From Salvator merianae (Eukaryota; Chordata; Lepidosauria; Squamata; Teiidae): a DNA stretch of 64,000 nt. Each line of letters starts with the position of its first letter. Within the stretch, counting starts at the first letter, position 1. The notes under the pieces are model-generated. The model worked only from the letters and a program-made list of their open reading frames with translations. It was not told where the DNA came from and made no database searches. Below, piece after piece: positions 11,463 through 22,649 of this stretch. The stretch covers positions 4,356,435-4,420,434 of the forward strand of contig QVOM02000115.1 in assembly GCA_003586115.2 (NCBI GenBank), written 5' to 3'. The position numbers and the translations under genes are program-made.

Positions 11463-11494
11463 ATTAAAAGTGTTTGGTGCTTTCTGGCGTGGAT

Positions 11495-11620
11495 GGATTT
11501 AAGCCCTTTCTGCACTGGACCTTATTCTGGATTATATCCCAGAACAGGGACCTGCTGTCTGCATGCTAGTGCAGACTATGTCAAGCCTCCTTGCAAAATG
11601 CTCTTTGATTTGGTTCGCTT
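11495..11620 (+). repeat. MITE family 2 subtype, left end only
   Basis: Starts 'taagccctttctgcactgg' and continues with 'ttattctggattat' and 'tgctagtgcagactatg'. The same terminus and first ~100 bp appear in reverse at 57.54-57.65 kb. The opposite terminus was not found, so this is a truncated copy. Confidence 0.5.
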
Positions 11621-11989
11621 GCATTCTCCTGCAGTGTTCAATCATAACCTCATGAAAATCTCCTCTCTAGTAAACACACCTCTGTCTTGCACCCCCATCC
11701 TTCTTCAGCTCCTCCAAAAGCAATTAAACCACAAGCTCCAGTTTCTCCCTTGCTATAATGAAGGCACTGTTCTGTTGTAGTCAGGAGCTTAGCTACTACT
11801 GAAAGAGATTGCATGTTGTGTGTAAGAGCATCTTGCATCTAACTCTACCCTAGTTGTGCCTCTAATTGTACTGTGGTATCAGTGGGGGGAGGTGTAATTG
11901 AACCTTTTCTTCCGCAGACCTGTTGTTCATGTGCGTGGTGGTTGTAAAACCTGTGACCAGGTGAGGGTTTCTTCTTTTCACTTTGATTT

Positions 11990-12102
11990 TAGTATTTATA
12001 CTCCACCCTTCACCTGAAGGTTCCAGGGTGGATTTCAACAGTCAAAGGACACAATTTATAAAACTAATTAAAATACATTATAAAATGCATTATAAAAGTA
12101 TT
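11990..12102 (-). mobile_element. L2-like LINE 3' tail (outer part of nest)
   Basis: Reverse-complement LINE 3' UTR ('tttatactccacccttcacctgaagg', 'aattaaaatacattataaaa'). It is most simply the 3' terminus of the L2-like element whose ORF end lies at 12963-13170, separated from it by the CR1 insertion at 12103-12440 and the hAT-like insertion at 12555-12962. Confidence 0.6.
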
Positions 12103-12440
12103 TTTTTTCACCCAGAGGGTCACTGGTCTATGGAATTTACTACCAGAAGCAGTGGTGACAGTGATCAGTCTGGATAGCTTTAAGAACAGATTGGACAGTT
12201 GCACAGAGGTGAGGTGTATCAATGGCTACTATAATGGTTGCCTAGGTACTGCCTCCAGGGTGGAGAGACAGGCAGAATACCTCTAAAAATCATTTTCAGG
12301 GAGTCAAGAGCAGGTGAAGTTTTTGCCTTGTCTTCTGCTTGAGAGTGCCTAGAAGTATGTGGTGGGCAACAGTGTGAAAGAGGATGCTGGACTAGATGGA
12401 CTGTGGCCTGATCCAGTAGGGCTCCTCTTATGTTCTTACA
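12103..12440 (+). mobile_element. CR1 LINE 3' end inserted in L2-like element
   Basis: Begins 'ttttttttcacccagagggtcactgg' and ends 'gatccagtagggctcctcttatgttctta'. The same junction 'tattttttcacccagagggtca' occurs in the CR1 at 63.9 kb, confirming family and orientation. Only the last few ORF2 codons and the 3' UTR remain. Flanking sequence on both sides reads as reverse-complement LINE 3' UTR, so this CR1 landed inside an older L2-like copy. Confidence 0.85.
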
Positions 12441-13170
12441 AGACAACCCAAAATACAACCCTCCCTACCCACTCCTCATAGGTCTACAGGGAACCTAATA
12501 ATTGAAGGCTTGGGTACAAAATTATATTTTAAGCAGGTGCTGAAAACCGTATAATAGAGATGTACAGATTGATCTAGAACCAGGTCCATTTAGCTTGATC
12601 AGTTCTAGATCAAATCTTGAACAACTCACAAATGTTTGTGAACATTAAAAAATATTTAAGCACATTACAAACGCCTTTTTTAAGGACCAGAACAGGGTAA
12701 AGTTTGACCCAGTTAAAATTGAACCAAACCACACAAAAGAATCTGATTAGATTTGAATTCTACCAGTGGTGTTGATTTGAACCCAATCAAACTGAACCGT
12801 TCAGTTCAAACCATTTGAACCTTACCATTTTGGTCCTTTAAACAGGGCTCTTTACTGTAATGTTTGCAAATTGTTTGAGGTTTGATCTAGAACCAGTTGA
12901 GCTAGTTCAATCTGGTTCGAGATCAAACTGAGCCAGTGAACTTCTGTTCATACACTTCTCTGCCATACAGTGTCGATGCCTGACGAACCTCAGCTGGTAG
13001 GTTGTTCCAGAGTGTGGAGGCCACCACAGAAAAGTTCCCCTTGTGTGTTGCAACCCTTGCATCTCTGAGGATAGTGGAACTACAGGAAGCACTTAAGGAC
13101 ATAATGGTCGGAGCCTCCTGAATATTACAGAGGAAAGTAATTGAGAGGGTAATTTCTGGCACCCAGAACA
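12441..13170 (-). mobile_element. L2-like LINE, C-terminal ORF2 and 3' UTR, interrupted
   Basis: On the minus strand 13090-12965 encodes 'FSVVASTLWNNLPAEVRQ', the conserved block near the C-terminus of L2-like ORF2. The same block appears as 'MVAPRVWNSLLPEVCQ' at 20.4 kb. The reading continues into 3' UTR at 12554-12441, with the hAT-like insert at 12555-12962 between. The element is truncated and non-functional. Confidence 0.75.
12555..12962. mobile_element. Non-autonomous hAT-like element with decayed TSD
   Basis: Left end TAGAGATGTACAG and right end, reverse-complemented, CAGAGAAGTGTATG resemble the AGAGATGTGC/AGAGATGTAC ends of the hAT copies at 19.9 and 61.3 kb. The flanks are ccgtataa (12547-12554) and ccatacag (12963-12970), which agree at 5 of 8 positions with all differences being transitions, so they may be a decayed duplication. 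The interior is rich in repeated 'gaaccagtt/gttcaaacc' words on both strands. No coding capacity. Confidence 0.65.
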
Positions 13171-13194
13171 ATCCCTGCTGTTGCTTGAGGTAGG

Positions 13195-13405
13195 GGCAGC
13201 GGTGGCCAGTAGCTTTAAGCCTTGGTGTTCATGCCCTGCGTGAAGCACACCATGACCATTCGTGGGGCCTCCGGGCCTCCATACTGCCTCAGCAGGTGAC
13301 CTGCTGAGGCAGTATGGGGGCCTGGGCCTCCCCAAACAGCCATGGTGCACTTTGTGCGGGGCACGAACACCAAGGCTTAAAGCCACTGGCTGCTGCTGGG
13401 TAGGG
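13195..13405. repeat. Near-perfect large palindrome
   Basis: Arms at about 13204-13297 and 13299-13390 are reverse complements with few mismatches and a one-base centre (G at 13298); weaker pairing extends to about 13195 and 13405. The innermost 20 bases of each arm pair perfectly. Such a structure could form a long hairpin and may be a fold-back MITE or a recent inverted duplication. Overlapping minus-strand frames are not credible genes. Confidence 0.85.
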
Positions 13406-13419
13406 GGATGGTGATTCTA

Positions 13420-13960
13420 ACTTCAGAGTGGGATTTTCCACTCTGATGGCACTTTGTTCTATTGGTTCAGCTGACAGATGTCATTTACAAGTTGTGAAAC
13501 CAGTGGAGGAAGGCTGCTTGTGTGGTGCAGTTATTTGGCATGAAGGCTGAACGAACAGCTGTAACATACAGGGATCAGCATCCCCCAAGCTGACACAGAA
13601 TGATAAAGCTGTGCTTGGGTCATCTCTCCTCTCTTCCTCCCATGAATGCACGTGGTCTGAGTGTGATATATCAGTACATGGCCAACAGTCATTGGGATAT
13701 CTCTATCTAGGAAGCTTTTCATAGGCACTGCCAGCCCAGAAGGTGACTGCAGGAAGGGGTACCAAAAATACAAGTCAGGATGTTACACTGGATGCCCCAC
13801 GATATCTTATATCAAAAAAAGCATTTAACTTGACATGAACAGAAAAGATTTTATCTCCAGTTCACTTAGCAAAGTTATTACAGACCTTCCAAGGGTTGCA
13901 ATATCAAATTTATTTGGATAGATAACAGCAGCACCTTCACTCAATAAAACTCCGCTGGAT
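13420..13960. other. Unclassified spacer
   Basis: Nothing recognisable except a small inverted pair 'cagagtgggattttccactctg' at about 13424-13445 just outside the large palindrome. No supported reading frame. Confidence 0.45.
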
Positions 13961-13964
13961 AGCA

Positions 13965-15335
13965 AGGTGACTGGGACCCTTGGAGGCTGTGACCCTGATT
14001 TCATTGAATTTTGGATGATACAGCAAAGAGGAATTGAAAACAGTCAGACATCAAGGCTGGGCCTGGCATTGATACTAGGCAACGTCCTTGAGCAGATTAT
14101 TAAAAATAACATGTTTATGAGCACTTGGATAGGAATTCAATAATTAACAGGAGTCAAGTCATGCCAAATGAACCTTACCTCCTTTTATGGCAGAGTTACC
14201 AGTTACTAGCTTGGTTGATCAGGAAAGTGCCATAGACACAATGTATTTTGACAAAGGTATTTGACAAAATTTCTCATAATATCCTCGTTAATAATATGGT
14301 TAGATATGGGTGGATCCATAACCGGCTTAATGATCACACCTGAGGATAGTCAAAAATAGTTTCACATCTGCCTGGAAGGTAATCTTGAGTGTCACTAAGC
14401 TCTATCCTGGGCCCTTGGTATTTAACACTTTTATAAATTACCTGGATGAGGGAGTTGAGGGGATGCTGATCAAATCTGCAAATGATACGAAGCTAGGAGG
14501 GATAGCTAATTCTTTGGAAGAGAGGGAAAATCACAGAATCACTCATTGTAATATTTAAGAATTCCTGGAGAATGGGATTAAAAAAAAAAATCTACAAAGG
14601 CGTGAATAGTGAGCTGAAAGAAATCAGGTGGAATGTAACAGAGAGAAATGTGAAATCCTGCATCTTGGTAAGCAAAATGAAAGAAACAAATATGGGCAAA
14701 ATTTGGCTTGGTGGGATCATGTGTGAGAAGGTCCTGGGAGTACTGTTGGGTCGCAAGCTGAATATGCATCAACAGTACGATGCAGCCCTGAAAAAGGCAA
14801 ACAGCATCTTGGGATGCATTGAGAGGATTATAGAGTCCAGATTATGGGAGATAATTATTCTGCTGGACTCTGCCTTAACGAAGCCTCATTTGGTGTACTG
14901 TGTCTCGTTCTTGGTACTCTAATTTTTTTTTAAAAAAATTGGCAAACTGGAACAAGTTCAAAAGAGGGTTGCTAAGATAGCAAGAGTTCTAGAAACCAAG
15001 TCCTATGAAGAACAGTTAAAATATCTCAGTATGTTTTACTTGTAGAAAAGAAGACTGATGGGAGATATGATAGTAGTCTTCAGTTATCTGAAGGGCTTCC
15101 ACACTGCATTCTCACCTGCAGATGTTAAATATTAGAAGGAATTCCTGACAGTCAGAACTGTCAGTCTGTGAAACAGGTTATCTCATGAAGTGGACCTGCT
15201 CCCCTTCACTGGACATGTTCAAACTGGGGCTGTTTAGTCAAGGATGATCTACTAAATCCTGCATTGACCAGGGGGGACTTGATCGTCTCTGAGGGATGCC
15301 TTCCAACAATACAATTCACTTGTTTGCTTTTATGC
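13965..15335 (+). mobile_element. CR1 LINE, RT region to 3' end, inactive
   Basis: About 1.35 kb of CR1 ORF2 from before the catalytic region through the 3' UTR. Landmarks are 'gccatagacacaatgtattttgac' (before RT motif A), 'tatcctgggcccttggtattt' (RT QGSILGP-like region), 'caaatctgcaaatgatacgaagc' (degenerate ADDTK motif) and 'aaggcaaacagcatcttgggatgc'. The longest frame (14572-14922) is a fragment. The 3' end reads 'ctaaatcctgcattgaccagggggg...ccttccaacaatac', the CR1 terminus with a decayed tail. Many stops and frameshifts, including a T/A-run insertion near 14924. Confidence 0.85.
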
Positions 15336-15339
15336 ATCA

Positions 15340-18300
15340 TGCACACTTATGTCCATTAACTGTGATCAAATAAACCTAAGAAATTAGGCTGCAGCTAGTA
15401 GATTACAGTAAGATTTCTAAAGAAAGATAAATATCCATGTTCATTATTAGAACTCTTATCTCTCTTAGAGAAAGAGAGTGCCTGGTGTGAGGTTTACCTC
15501 CATCCAGAAATTAAAGATGTTGCCCTTTTATGACCTCCCCACACAGGCACTATTCTCACATCTCCCAATCTTGCATTTAAGGCACCCTGCTAGACTCTGA
15601 TTATTTATCTTCCCTTTACAATTCAATCCTACACAGTATTTTCCTGAAACCTGCTGGTATTACAAGGGAGGTTATAAACTGTAAAGGAACCCAGCATTGC
15701 AGCAGGGTTGTCCGTTGATTTAGTGCCTTCTAATAGGACATTCGACACATTAAAATTCACAGCTGAGACCTAGATCTTCCGCAAGCTTTGTGATGATGTG
15801 AAAGCTGTTTGTCCTTTAAGATGCAGTGTGGCAAAATGCACAACATAAAAGGAAGCCAGCACAAGCAATAATGGCATTGTGGGTGCCATTCATACTATGT
15901 GAATAGTGATTCGTATTTCTGTTTGCCTGGATGTTCCAGCTCTTCTGCTTGGCTTGCATTTCTATCAAGCGATTGTTTCTGCCAATGGTGACAAAGAAAT
16001 CGTGGTATTGTTAAAGAAGCCATTCAAGTTGCATTTATTAATTCACTGCCAGTGATATGGATGGTGCATCAACAGTTTTGAAGTCTGAGCCATTGCCAAA
16101 ACATCTTCAATATGCCAGGACTAAGCACATTTCCTTGGAAGCGAGGAATGCTTCAAAAATCTGCTTCAACCACTCGGGTAGCTAAACAACAGGACTCAGT
16201 TAAGTAGTCAGCCTGAAAAACACTCTACAGGCAGGTGTGGTTGGCAAATGATGGAGAAGGGATGTGAAAAGGACATTAAAAAGCTAACCAGGGTCAGAAC
16301 TGGTTGGAATTTGGATGAGGAACCCTCAGAAAATTCCAGAGCTGTAGGCTAGCTGGAAAACATCCAAGGACAAGGCAGTAACTCATCTGTAAGAGATGAG
16401 TTTGACTCAAGGGCAACTTCACCTTTGGACTATAGAGAGATTTGCCCTCCTTCTTGCTAATGGTCCTGAACAGTACATTTGAATTTCTTGGAACCCACTG
16501 CCCCCAGATCTTTTAAGAGTTTTTAAGGATTTGCAATGCTTTTATGCTTTTTAAATATATATTAAATGAGTCTATGTTTGTAAAATAGCAACTTAGTTAA
16601 AAATAGATTGGATTTGTGTTGTAATTATAATCTTATATATGTGTATATATATATTATGGGATATTTGTGTAACAAAAGCTGCATAGCAGTGTAAAGCTTT
16701 TTTAAAATAAGGTTTATTAAACTTTTTTCAACATACAATAAAAAAGTAAGAGAAATAGATAAGAAAGAAAGGATAGAAAGAAAAGACAAAAAACATGTAG
16801 TAATTGCTGATCTTTCCCTTAGCAATTATAGCTAAATTTATATTTGTGCCTCTTCATAAGTAATATAACAGTTTTAGTTCCTTTGCAAAAATAAACTTAT
16901 TAATCTTCAAGTTCTTATTAACCTTTAACAACAGTGAAGTGCATTTTTCTGACATTTCGTAGCCCAGTATGGCAAGGAACAAGAAATCAAAACCTATGAT
17001 CAATCAATGAATAAATGCAAAACCTGGAATCCAGGTGGTGATGACATTTTACCAGTAGCCAGGGTAAGAGCTTTGATGGCTTAGATAAAAGGGATGCACC
17101 CAGGAGGAACAGAAGCATGGCGTATGCTCAAGTCACATGACATTACAAATGTTTGATGAGGTGGGCCTCTTTTGCTGTGCGTGGATCAGATTACAAAAAG
17201 AAAATGGAGACTGGTGCTTTATAAATCAGTGTACAGGTAACATTTTTATTATTTGAAGCACATTCTTTGCAACCAGGTAGAGCCAGTTAACAAGAAGAAG
17301 AATGACTTCAGACAGTGGCAGCCAACAAATCTGGATTAATGGCATAAGTTGTATTGATTTTATTTAATCAGAATGCTAAACAAAGGAGGGAAGAGATGTT
17401 CTTCAGTCTAATTTGGCAGTCCAAAATTGCCTACAATATATGAATCAACCAGCCCCATCCTTGGTCTGAATATTCAGGAAGGTCAAATTCCCTACTGGAA
17501 AGCTCAGAAGGTAGGAGATGTTGGTGGTGCTTCACTGAAGTATTAAACCACTCAGGAGATTTTATTCTGAGTATTTGTGAGCACCGCTATTCTCCTGGCA
17601 GTCTCCTAATGAAGGATCTATTATAACATTGTCCTTCATATCCACAAATGCACCAGAAAGAGACAATCCTGAAGACACCCCCCTCCTGTTGATTTGAGAT
17701 GGGCAGAGAATCCAGAGTGCACCAGACAAATGGAGGATCAGCTTTCATCCTGCAGTGCCTGACAAGCAACAGTTGTTCTGAACCTACCTGGAGTTCTTTC
17801 TGCACCCTTTCAAGTCTCAGCATGATCTGCCAAAGACAAGAGTTGGTGTGGTGTGCATTTTTTTGGCACACATGCCTCTGCAGCCAAAGCAAAGGATATA
17901 CCCTGCTTCTGCCTTCTAGGACAAGTTTGAGATTTTCCAGGAAATGGTCCAGTATAGCATATTTTCCCCCCTCTCTCTTCTTTTATGTAATTGATAAAGC
18001 CTTCAGAGATTGCTTTGATTATAGCCAATATCCTGCCATTCCAGCCAACATCTCTGGGAGACTAAAAATTTGATCCGTCTTTTCCTCAGGTCAGTGTAAT
18101 AAGAGAAGGATAAGGATGAAAGGTTATGACACTTCGGTGGTTGTGTACAAGATCACAAAATATTACTTAGTTGTTCGTTTGTTGAATCAATGGTCAAGCT
18201 CCAATTAAGCTGGTTTTAAAATTGACCTATGCTTGATTTTTTCAGGATGAAATAATCCATTTCTCTTATAGTGATGACAAATCATTATTAGCAGTAAATC

Positions 18301-19675
18301 TGAAATGGGCTAAAATCTTATATAAGATATTCTTTTTTAGGGTCTAAATCCTCTTAAGGTGGATCAACAAGGCAATCAACAATACATTTCATTATTCATT
18401 ACTATGAAAACCAGCAGTAAAATGGACAAAATACCAATCAGCCCACAGTGTTAGCAAATGCTCCTCAATGAGGGAAGAATATATATTATGTACATTTTTC
18501 CCCACATGGAAGCAATGTCCATATAGTAGAGTGGCTATGAGTAAAACATGGAATGGGGAAAACCTTTAGACGGGACCCAAGAGAGAAGGCACCACAAAAT
18601 CCTGCTTTATTTAAGCAAGTGTCAAACTTGTACACAATTTAAAGCAGTCAGGAGCTTTCCTACAGAGTAAGAGTTTAATCCCATTTCTATGTGAATAAAT
18701 TCTGCAACAGCCTCATTGAATCTTGGAGTTAATAAGGTCAGGATCCCAGTTTGTGAGAACAAAAGGACCAGAGGTGTCTGTAGAATAAACCAGTAAGAAA
18801 AGGGCATGATTTTTAAAAAGAAAAAAAAATGATGGTGAGGGTGAAGTAGGAGAGAAAGAAAAGGATAGCCAAAGCGAGGCAAGGGAATGGAGGGAAGAAG
18901 ATTAGTAACATATGGCAAGTATCAATTATTTACTATACATATATATATATTCAGTTTAAAAAGCTTACTTCCCATTGGAAGTGGACAAGCATCTAAAAAC
19001 CTGAACCGTGCTTTAAAGACATATGGAACTAGGTTAAAGCATGGGCTGAGGGTGGGTTGGGGGCTAGCAGTGGGGGGTTAGGAGTGGAAAATCAGGCCAT
19101 AAATGACTAGCACAAAGATTTCCTTGTTTTAAAACCGTATTTTAAGAGAAATCTGGCAGAAATAAGCTCCACTGTGTTATAGGATGATCTAACATATGCT
19201 CACAAAAGATTTTCAGAACTAAATGTGGGCATGCATGTATAATGATTTCAGCTTTTTCCTTTTAACAGAATAAAAAGAAAATATGCAGGTTTGTGAAGGT
19301 GATATTGCACTCCTTTCACCATCTTATACCTCCACCCCATCCCTTCTCAACATGGGCTACTTGTATCTAATTCTGTTCCTCCCGTGGTAAGCTCTTTACT
19401 CCTGTTTCTAAATCTGGATTCAATTACTCCAAATAGATCATTTCTCCATCTGCACTCATTTTTTTCTTCCCTACGTTTTCAGTTTGCAAAGGCTATTTCT
19501 CATTCTATTATGATTGCTGACAGAATTTAATATTAGATGCCAGAATATGAAATGTATGCACAACGTTATAGAAAGAGATACTCCATGCTCATTAAATGTG
19601 TTTTCTATTTTATTGCACCAAGTTGGAAGCATTCTCGATTTGGAAAGCTGACTGATCCCAATTCAGGTAAACAGT
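15340..19675. other. Long unclassified region
   Basis: About 4.3 kb without a supported gene. The block at 16700-16830 ('ggtttattaaacttttttcaacatac' then A/G-rich sequence) looks like a reverse-oriented LINE 3' UTR but lacks a diagnostic tail. A minus-strand frame at 17587-17892 and the overlapping plus frame at 17699-18073 have ordinary composition but no recognised domain and compete for the same DNA. AT-dinucleotide runs lie at 16636-16655 and 18940-18951. Confidence 0.45.
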
Positions 19676-19679
19676 CCTA

Positions 19680-19924
19680 AGAGGGGAAGCAGGAAGATCT
19701 CAAAGTTAGCTATTAGTAATCCATGCTCTGGTAACTTCCAGATTGGATTATTGTATTGCACACTGCATGGAACTGCCCTTGAAGATGGTTCAGAAGCTGC
19801 ATCTGGTGCAGAATTCAGTGGCCAGGTTGCTGACCGGAATGGCTTGCTGGATGCATGCTGCAGAGGTCTTACAAGAGCTGCACCGGCTGCCAGTTCACTA
19901 CGGAACCCAATTCAAAGTGTTAAC
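19680..19924 (+). mobile_element. L2-like LINE, RT C-terminal part (left half)
   Basis: Frame 19743-19928 encodes 'MELPLKMVQKLHLVQNSVA' and 'LHRLPVHYGTQFKVLT', the conserved post-RT segment of L2-like ORF2. It is interrupted at 19925 by a hAT element and resumes at 20268. Upstream of about 19680 the LINE cannot be recognised, so it is 5'-truncated. Confidence 0.85.
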
Positions 19925-20267
19925 TTGAGATGTGCAAAATTTGTTTTGTGTTTGCAAATTCAACAAAATATTTCCTATTCAAGGATATTCAAATCAAAAC
20001 GAAAATGCAGTTTTTTGCATTTTCAGAGTTCTGTTAAAATGAACCAGTCTCTACCCTTGTGAAAGCAGAATATTGAACTGAATGTTCATTTTTTCACTGT
20101 GTTTTAACCAATGAAAATGGCATTTTCATTGGGGAAACATTGTGAAAATCACAAACGAAATGCGAAAACCTGCTTTTTCAACAGTGTGATTCACCAATGA
20201 AGTGAAAATACAGGTTTTTGCTTCTACAGCAAATCAAAAACATGAATTTCATTCATGCACATCCCTA
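19925..20267. mobile_element. Non-autonomous hAT element in L2-like LINE, perfect TSD
   Basis: A 343-bp insert flanked by identical 8-bp GTGTTAAC (19917-19924 and 20268-20275). Ends are TTGAGATGTGC at the left and, from the right reverse-complemented, TAGGGATGTGC. Removing the insert and one GTGTTAAC restores a continuous L2-like reading context ('FKVLT' into 'LTYKTLNGL'). There is no transposase. The interior carries many 'gaaaat/atttt' inverted words. 8-bp duplication plus these ends support hAT. Confidence 0.92.
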
Positions 20268-20711
20268 GTGTTAACCTTAACTTATAAGACCCTAAATGGC
20301 TTGAGCCCCAAATATCTAAAGGAACATCTTCTCCCATATCGACCTGTCTGTACCTTGAGATCTGCAGGGCAGGTCCCCCTGATTGTGCCACCACCTTCAG
20401 TAGTTCAGGGGGTGAGGACCAGGGATAGAGCCTACTCAATGGTGGCCCCCAGAGTGTGGAATAGTCTCCTCCCTGAGGTGTGCCAGGCCCCTCAAGTTAA
20501 TATGTTCAGAAGATTGGTAAAAGCATACTTATTTATCCTGGCCTTTGACTGAAATAAGAATCCCCCTCTCCCCACATTCAATTATTGTTTTAGAATGTTA
20601 TTATTTTTAGTATGTTCATTTTATATTTTGTTTCTATTTCTCTTACCCACCCTGAGACCTCTGGGTATAGTGCAGAATAAAAATGCAAATAAATAAATAA
20701 ATAAAATAAAA
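20268..20711 (+). mobile_element. L2-like LINE, C-terminus and 3' UTR (right half)
   Basis: Continues the element at 19680-19924. The frame reads 'YKTLNGLSPKYLKEHLLPY', then 'LRSAGQ' and 'FRRLVKAYLFILAFD', stopping at 20552, where the usual ORF2 end lies. The 3' UTR has 'cccaccctgagacctctggg' and an AAAT tail at about 20688-20711. It is the best preserved L2-like C-terminus in the window but lacks the catalytic RT and endonuclease, so it is dead. Confidence 0.88.
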
Positions 20712-20714
20712 ATG

Positions 20715-21315
20715 AATATCAGCAGTGAGAACCTGGATAGTAGGGCACGGAGACCACCTAGTCACAGTCTTCTCTGCCTTTTAGGTCATAAGAACAGTTT
20801 CTAAATGTTCATCTGATCAGCTAAATTAGCATATCTCAGTGTTATGGAAAATTACTCTCTCTTTGGTGATGCGTTTCAAAAGATGCATAACTGTCTGCCT
20901 AATAGTGGAAGTGTAGGGGTACTTAAAAATGGAGGCAAAGGGATATTGCATACAGATATTTGTATTGTTATTGCAGGTTATTGTTATTTATCAGATCTTT
21001 TGAGAAGAACAATAATAGGAAAACCCAGGTGAAACTGAGAAAAAGTCAAGTCTGGCAATTTGGTGGGCCTGAAATGGAAATACTGGAGATGGTACTGAAC
21101 TTTTTGTGTGTATAAGCAGCACTGAAAGCTGAAGATCGTTAGGTCTGAGACATACTAAGGTGGTGTATGAAACACAAATGGGACACTGATCTGGATCCTG
21201 TTGTGGCCAACACACAGAAGCTTCTAAAATCACTGTATGTTAATACAGCAGCCTTGCTTGGAGCCTACTGTGCACAGCAAAACCCTCATTCATAAAATCC
21301 ACAGTGGGGTGAATC
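20715..21315. other. Unclassified spacer
   Basis: No recognised repeat or gene. Short overlapping frames at 20844-21032 and 20991-21233 lie on opposite strands and show no domain. Confidence 0.5.
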
Positions 21316-21318
21316 AAA

Positions 21319-21846
21319 GGGCCTATTTGCACTTGACATTAGCAAGCATCTAGAATGCTTGCTAGTCAAGCGCATTCACACTGCAAGATGGCTGAAGTGA
21401 CCGGAAGCAGTATTCAACCGCTCCCGACCACTACTACTGATGGTGCAGTAAACTGTAGTCTGGAACCTTACCTGGAGCTCATATTGAGCTTCAGGTAAGG
21501 GGCCATCTGCACTTAACTGTGGTGTGGCAGTCATCTTCAGTGCAATCTGGTCATCGCGCATGCGTAATCTGTTCATTGCAGATGTGCAACTGGCTGATCA
21601 TGCATGTGTGTGCCTGTGCACTGTGTGGGCCTGCCAGTCGCCATGGCAGTGGCCAGATCCTTCCTGGCCACTGCTGTGGTGAGGATCAGGCACGGCTACT
21701 GTTGTTCACAGTGTGAATGCCAGTAGCCAGCTTCAGGTTCTGTTTTTGGCCGCGGAGTGTGGGCAGTGTCTGTGCTGTGTGGTAAAGTGCTATGCTAGCA
21801 CAGACTAATTAGTCTGTGCTAGCGTAGTAAGTGTGAAAATGTCCCA
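21319..21846. mobile_element. Hairpin MITE family 1, copy A
   Basis: Left terminus GGGCCTATTTGCACTT (from 21319) and right terminus ending GTCCC/A (about 21846) are imperfect inverted repeats. The internal order matches copy B at 47.3 kb: a left hairpin (tagcaagcat...atgcttgcta, about 21340-21369), a central stem (21466-21481 with 21485-21500), a core 'ccagtcgccatggcagtgg' and a perfect 30-base palindrome at 21794-21823 centred on CTAATTAG. No coding capacity; no clear target duplication. Confidence 0.75.
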
Positions 21847-21849
21847 AGA

Positions 21850-22645
21850 GAGATTTGTTGCATGAGGCAGATTTCTAACACATTCAGTCAATCCATGTGT
21901 GGTGATTCTGAGTGCTTTCAGGGTGCCCCATGTCGCTAGCTACTACTGTCTGTATCCTTACCATAACTGCCTCCTACCCTGGACAGCCTATTTTGCTGTG
22001 ACCAAGATGATACCAGAACTGAGGCTCCATCCACAAAAGTACTGTGAAGAAGGATTGCTTTGATCAGGGTACAATGACAGCAGCTTGCGTGACTCCTGCC
22101 ATGCTGTGCATCACACCTGCTCCAACCAACTGGTTAAAATGCGACAAATATGCTGGCATTGTGGCTGGACTGCCAGGCAGCCCCAGTGCTATGTTGGGGC
22201 TGTTGAATAAAAATAGTGCTCGGAAATCCAGCACTATTTTTTCTTAGCCAACATGCAAACACCTTACTGGCTGTCTGACAGTGTCCTATGGCATAGCATT
22301 GGGAATAACTTCCTGGAAGTTTGCTTTGTGCATGAAAGAAATGAAAGGGGTAGGTGCATGGTGAGCTCCAGGAACTTCCAAAGCTATGCCAGACACATCC
22401 ATCAGACAGCTGACAAATCATTTACATGCCAGAGAGCCCTGCGCATGTCTGCAGGGCACAGTGAGGGGCAATAGCCAGTTTGCCATTATATGTGGGTTTC
22501 TCCTCATCATTTGGATGGTGGCTCAGTTGCACTAGATCTTCTCTGCTATGGGGGGAGGATGTCGACCCACATCACTCTTTTTAAAAATATTGCCCATCTG
22601 CCAATAATTTGGGTAATTTCAATGATTTGATATTTGGTTGGAACA
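21850..22645. other. Unclassified; two small hairpins
   Basis: Contains 'cagccccagtgctatgttggggctg' (about 22178-22202) and 'aaaaatagtgct...agcactatttttt' (about 22209-22241), two adjacent stem-loops of the kind seen inside MITEs. No terminal repeats or target duplication were found. A spacer or the remains of another DNA transposon. Confidence 0.4.
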
Positions 22646-22649
22646 TTAT

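Noticed and set aside
11250..11780. 176-codon open frame on the plus strand
   Set aside because: It runs from inside the GC-rich hAT MITE into a family-2 MITE end; it reflects base composition and crosses a clear transposon boundary.
17587..18073. Opposing 101- and 124-codon frames that look compositionally ordinary
   Set aside because: They occupy the same DNA on opposite strands with no domain on either; no supporting splice sites were convincing.
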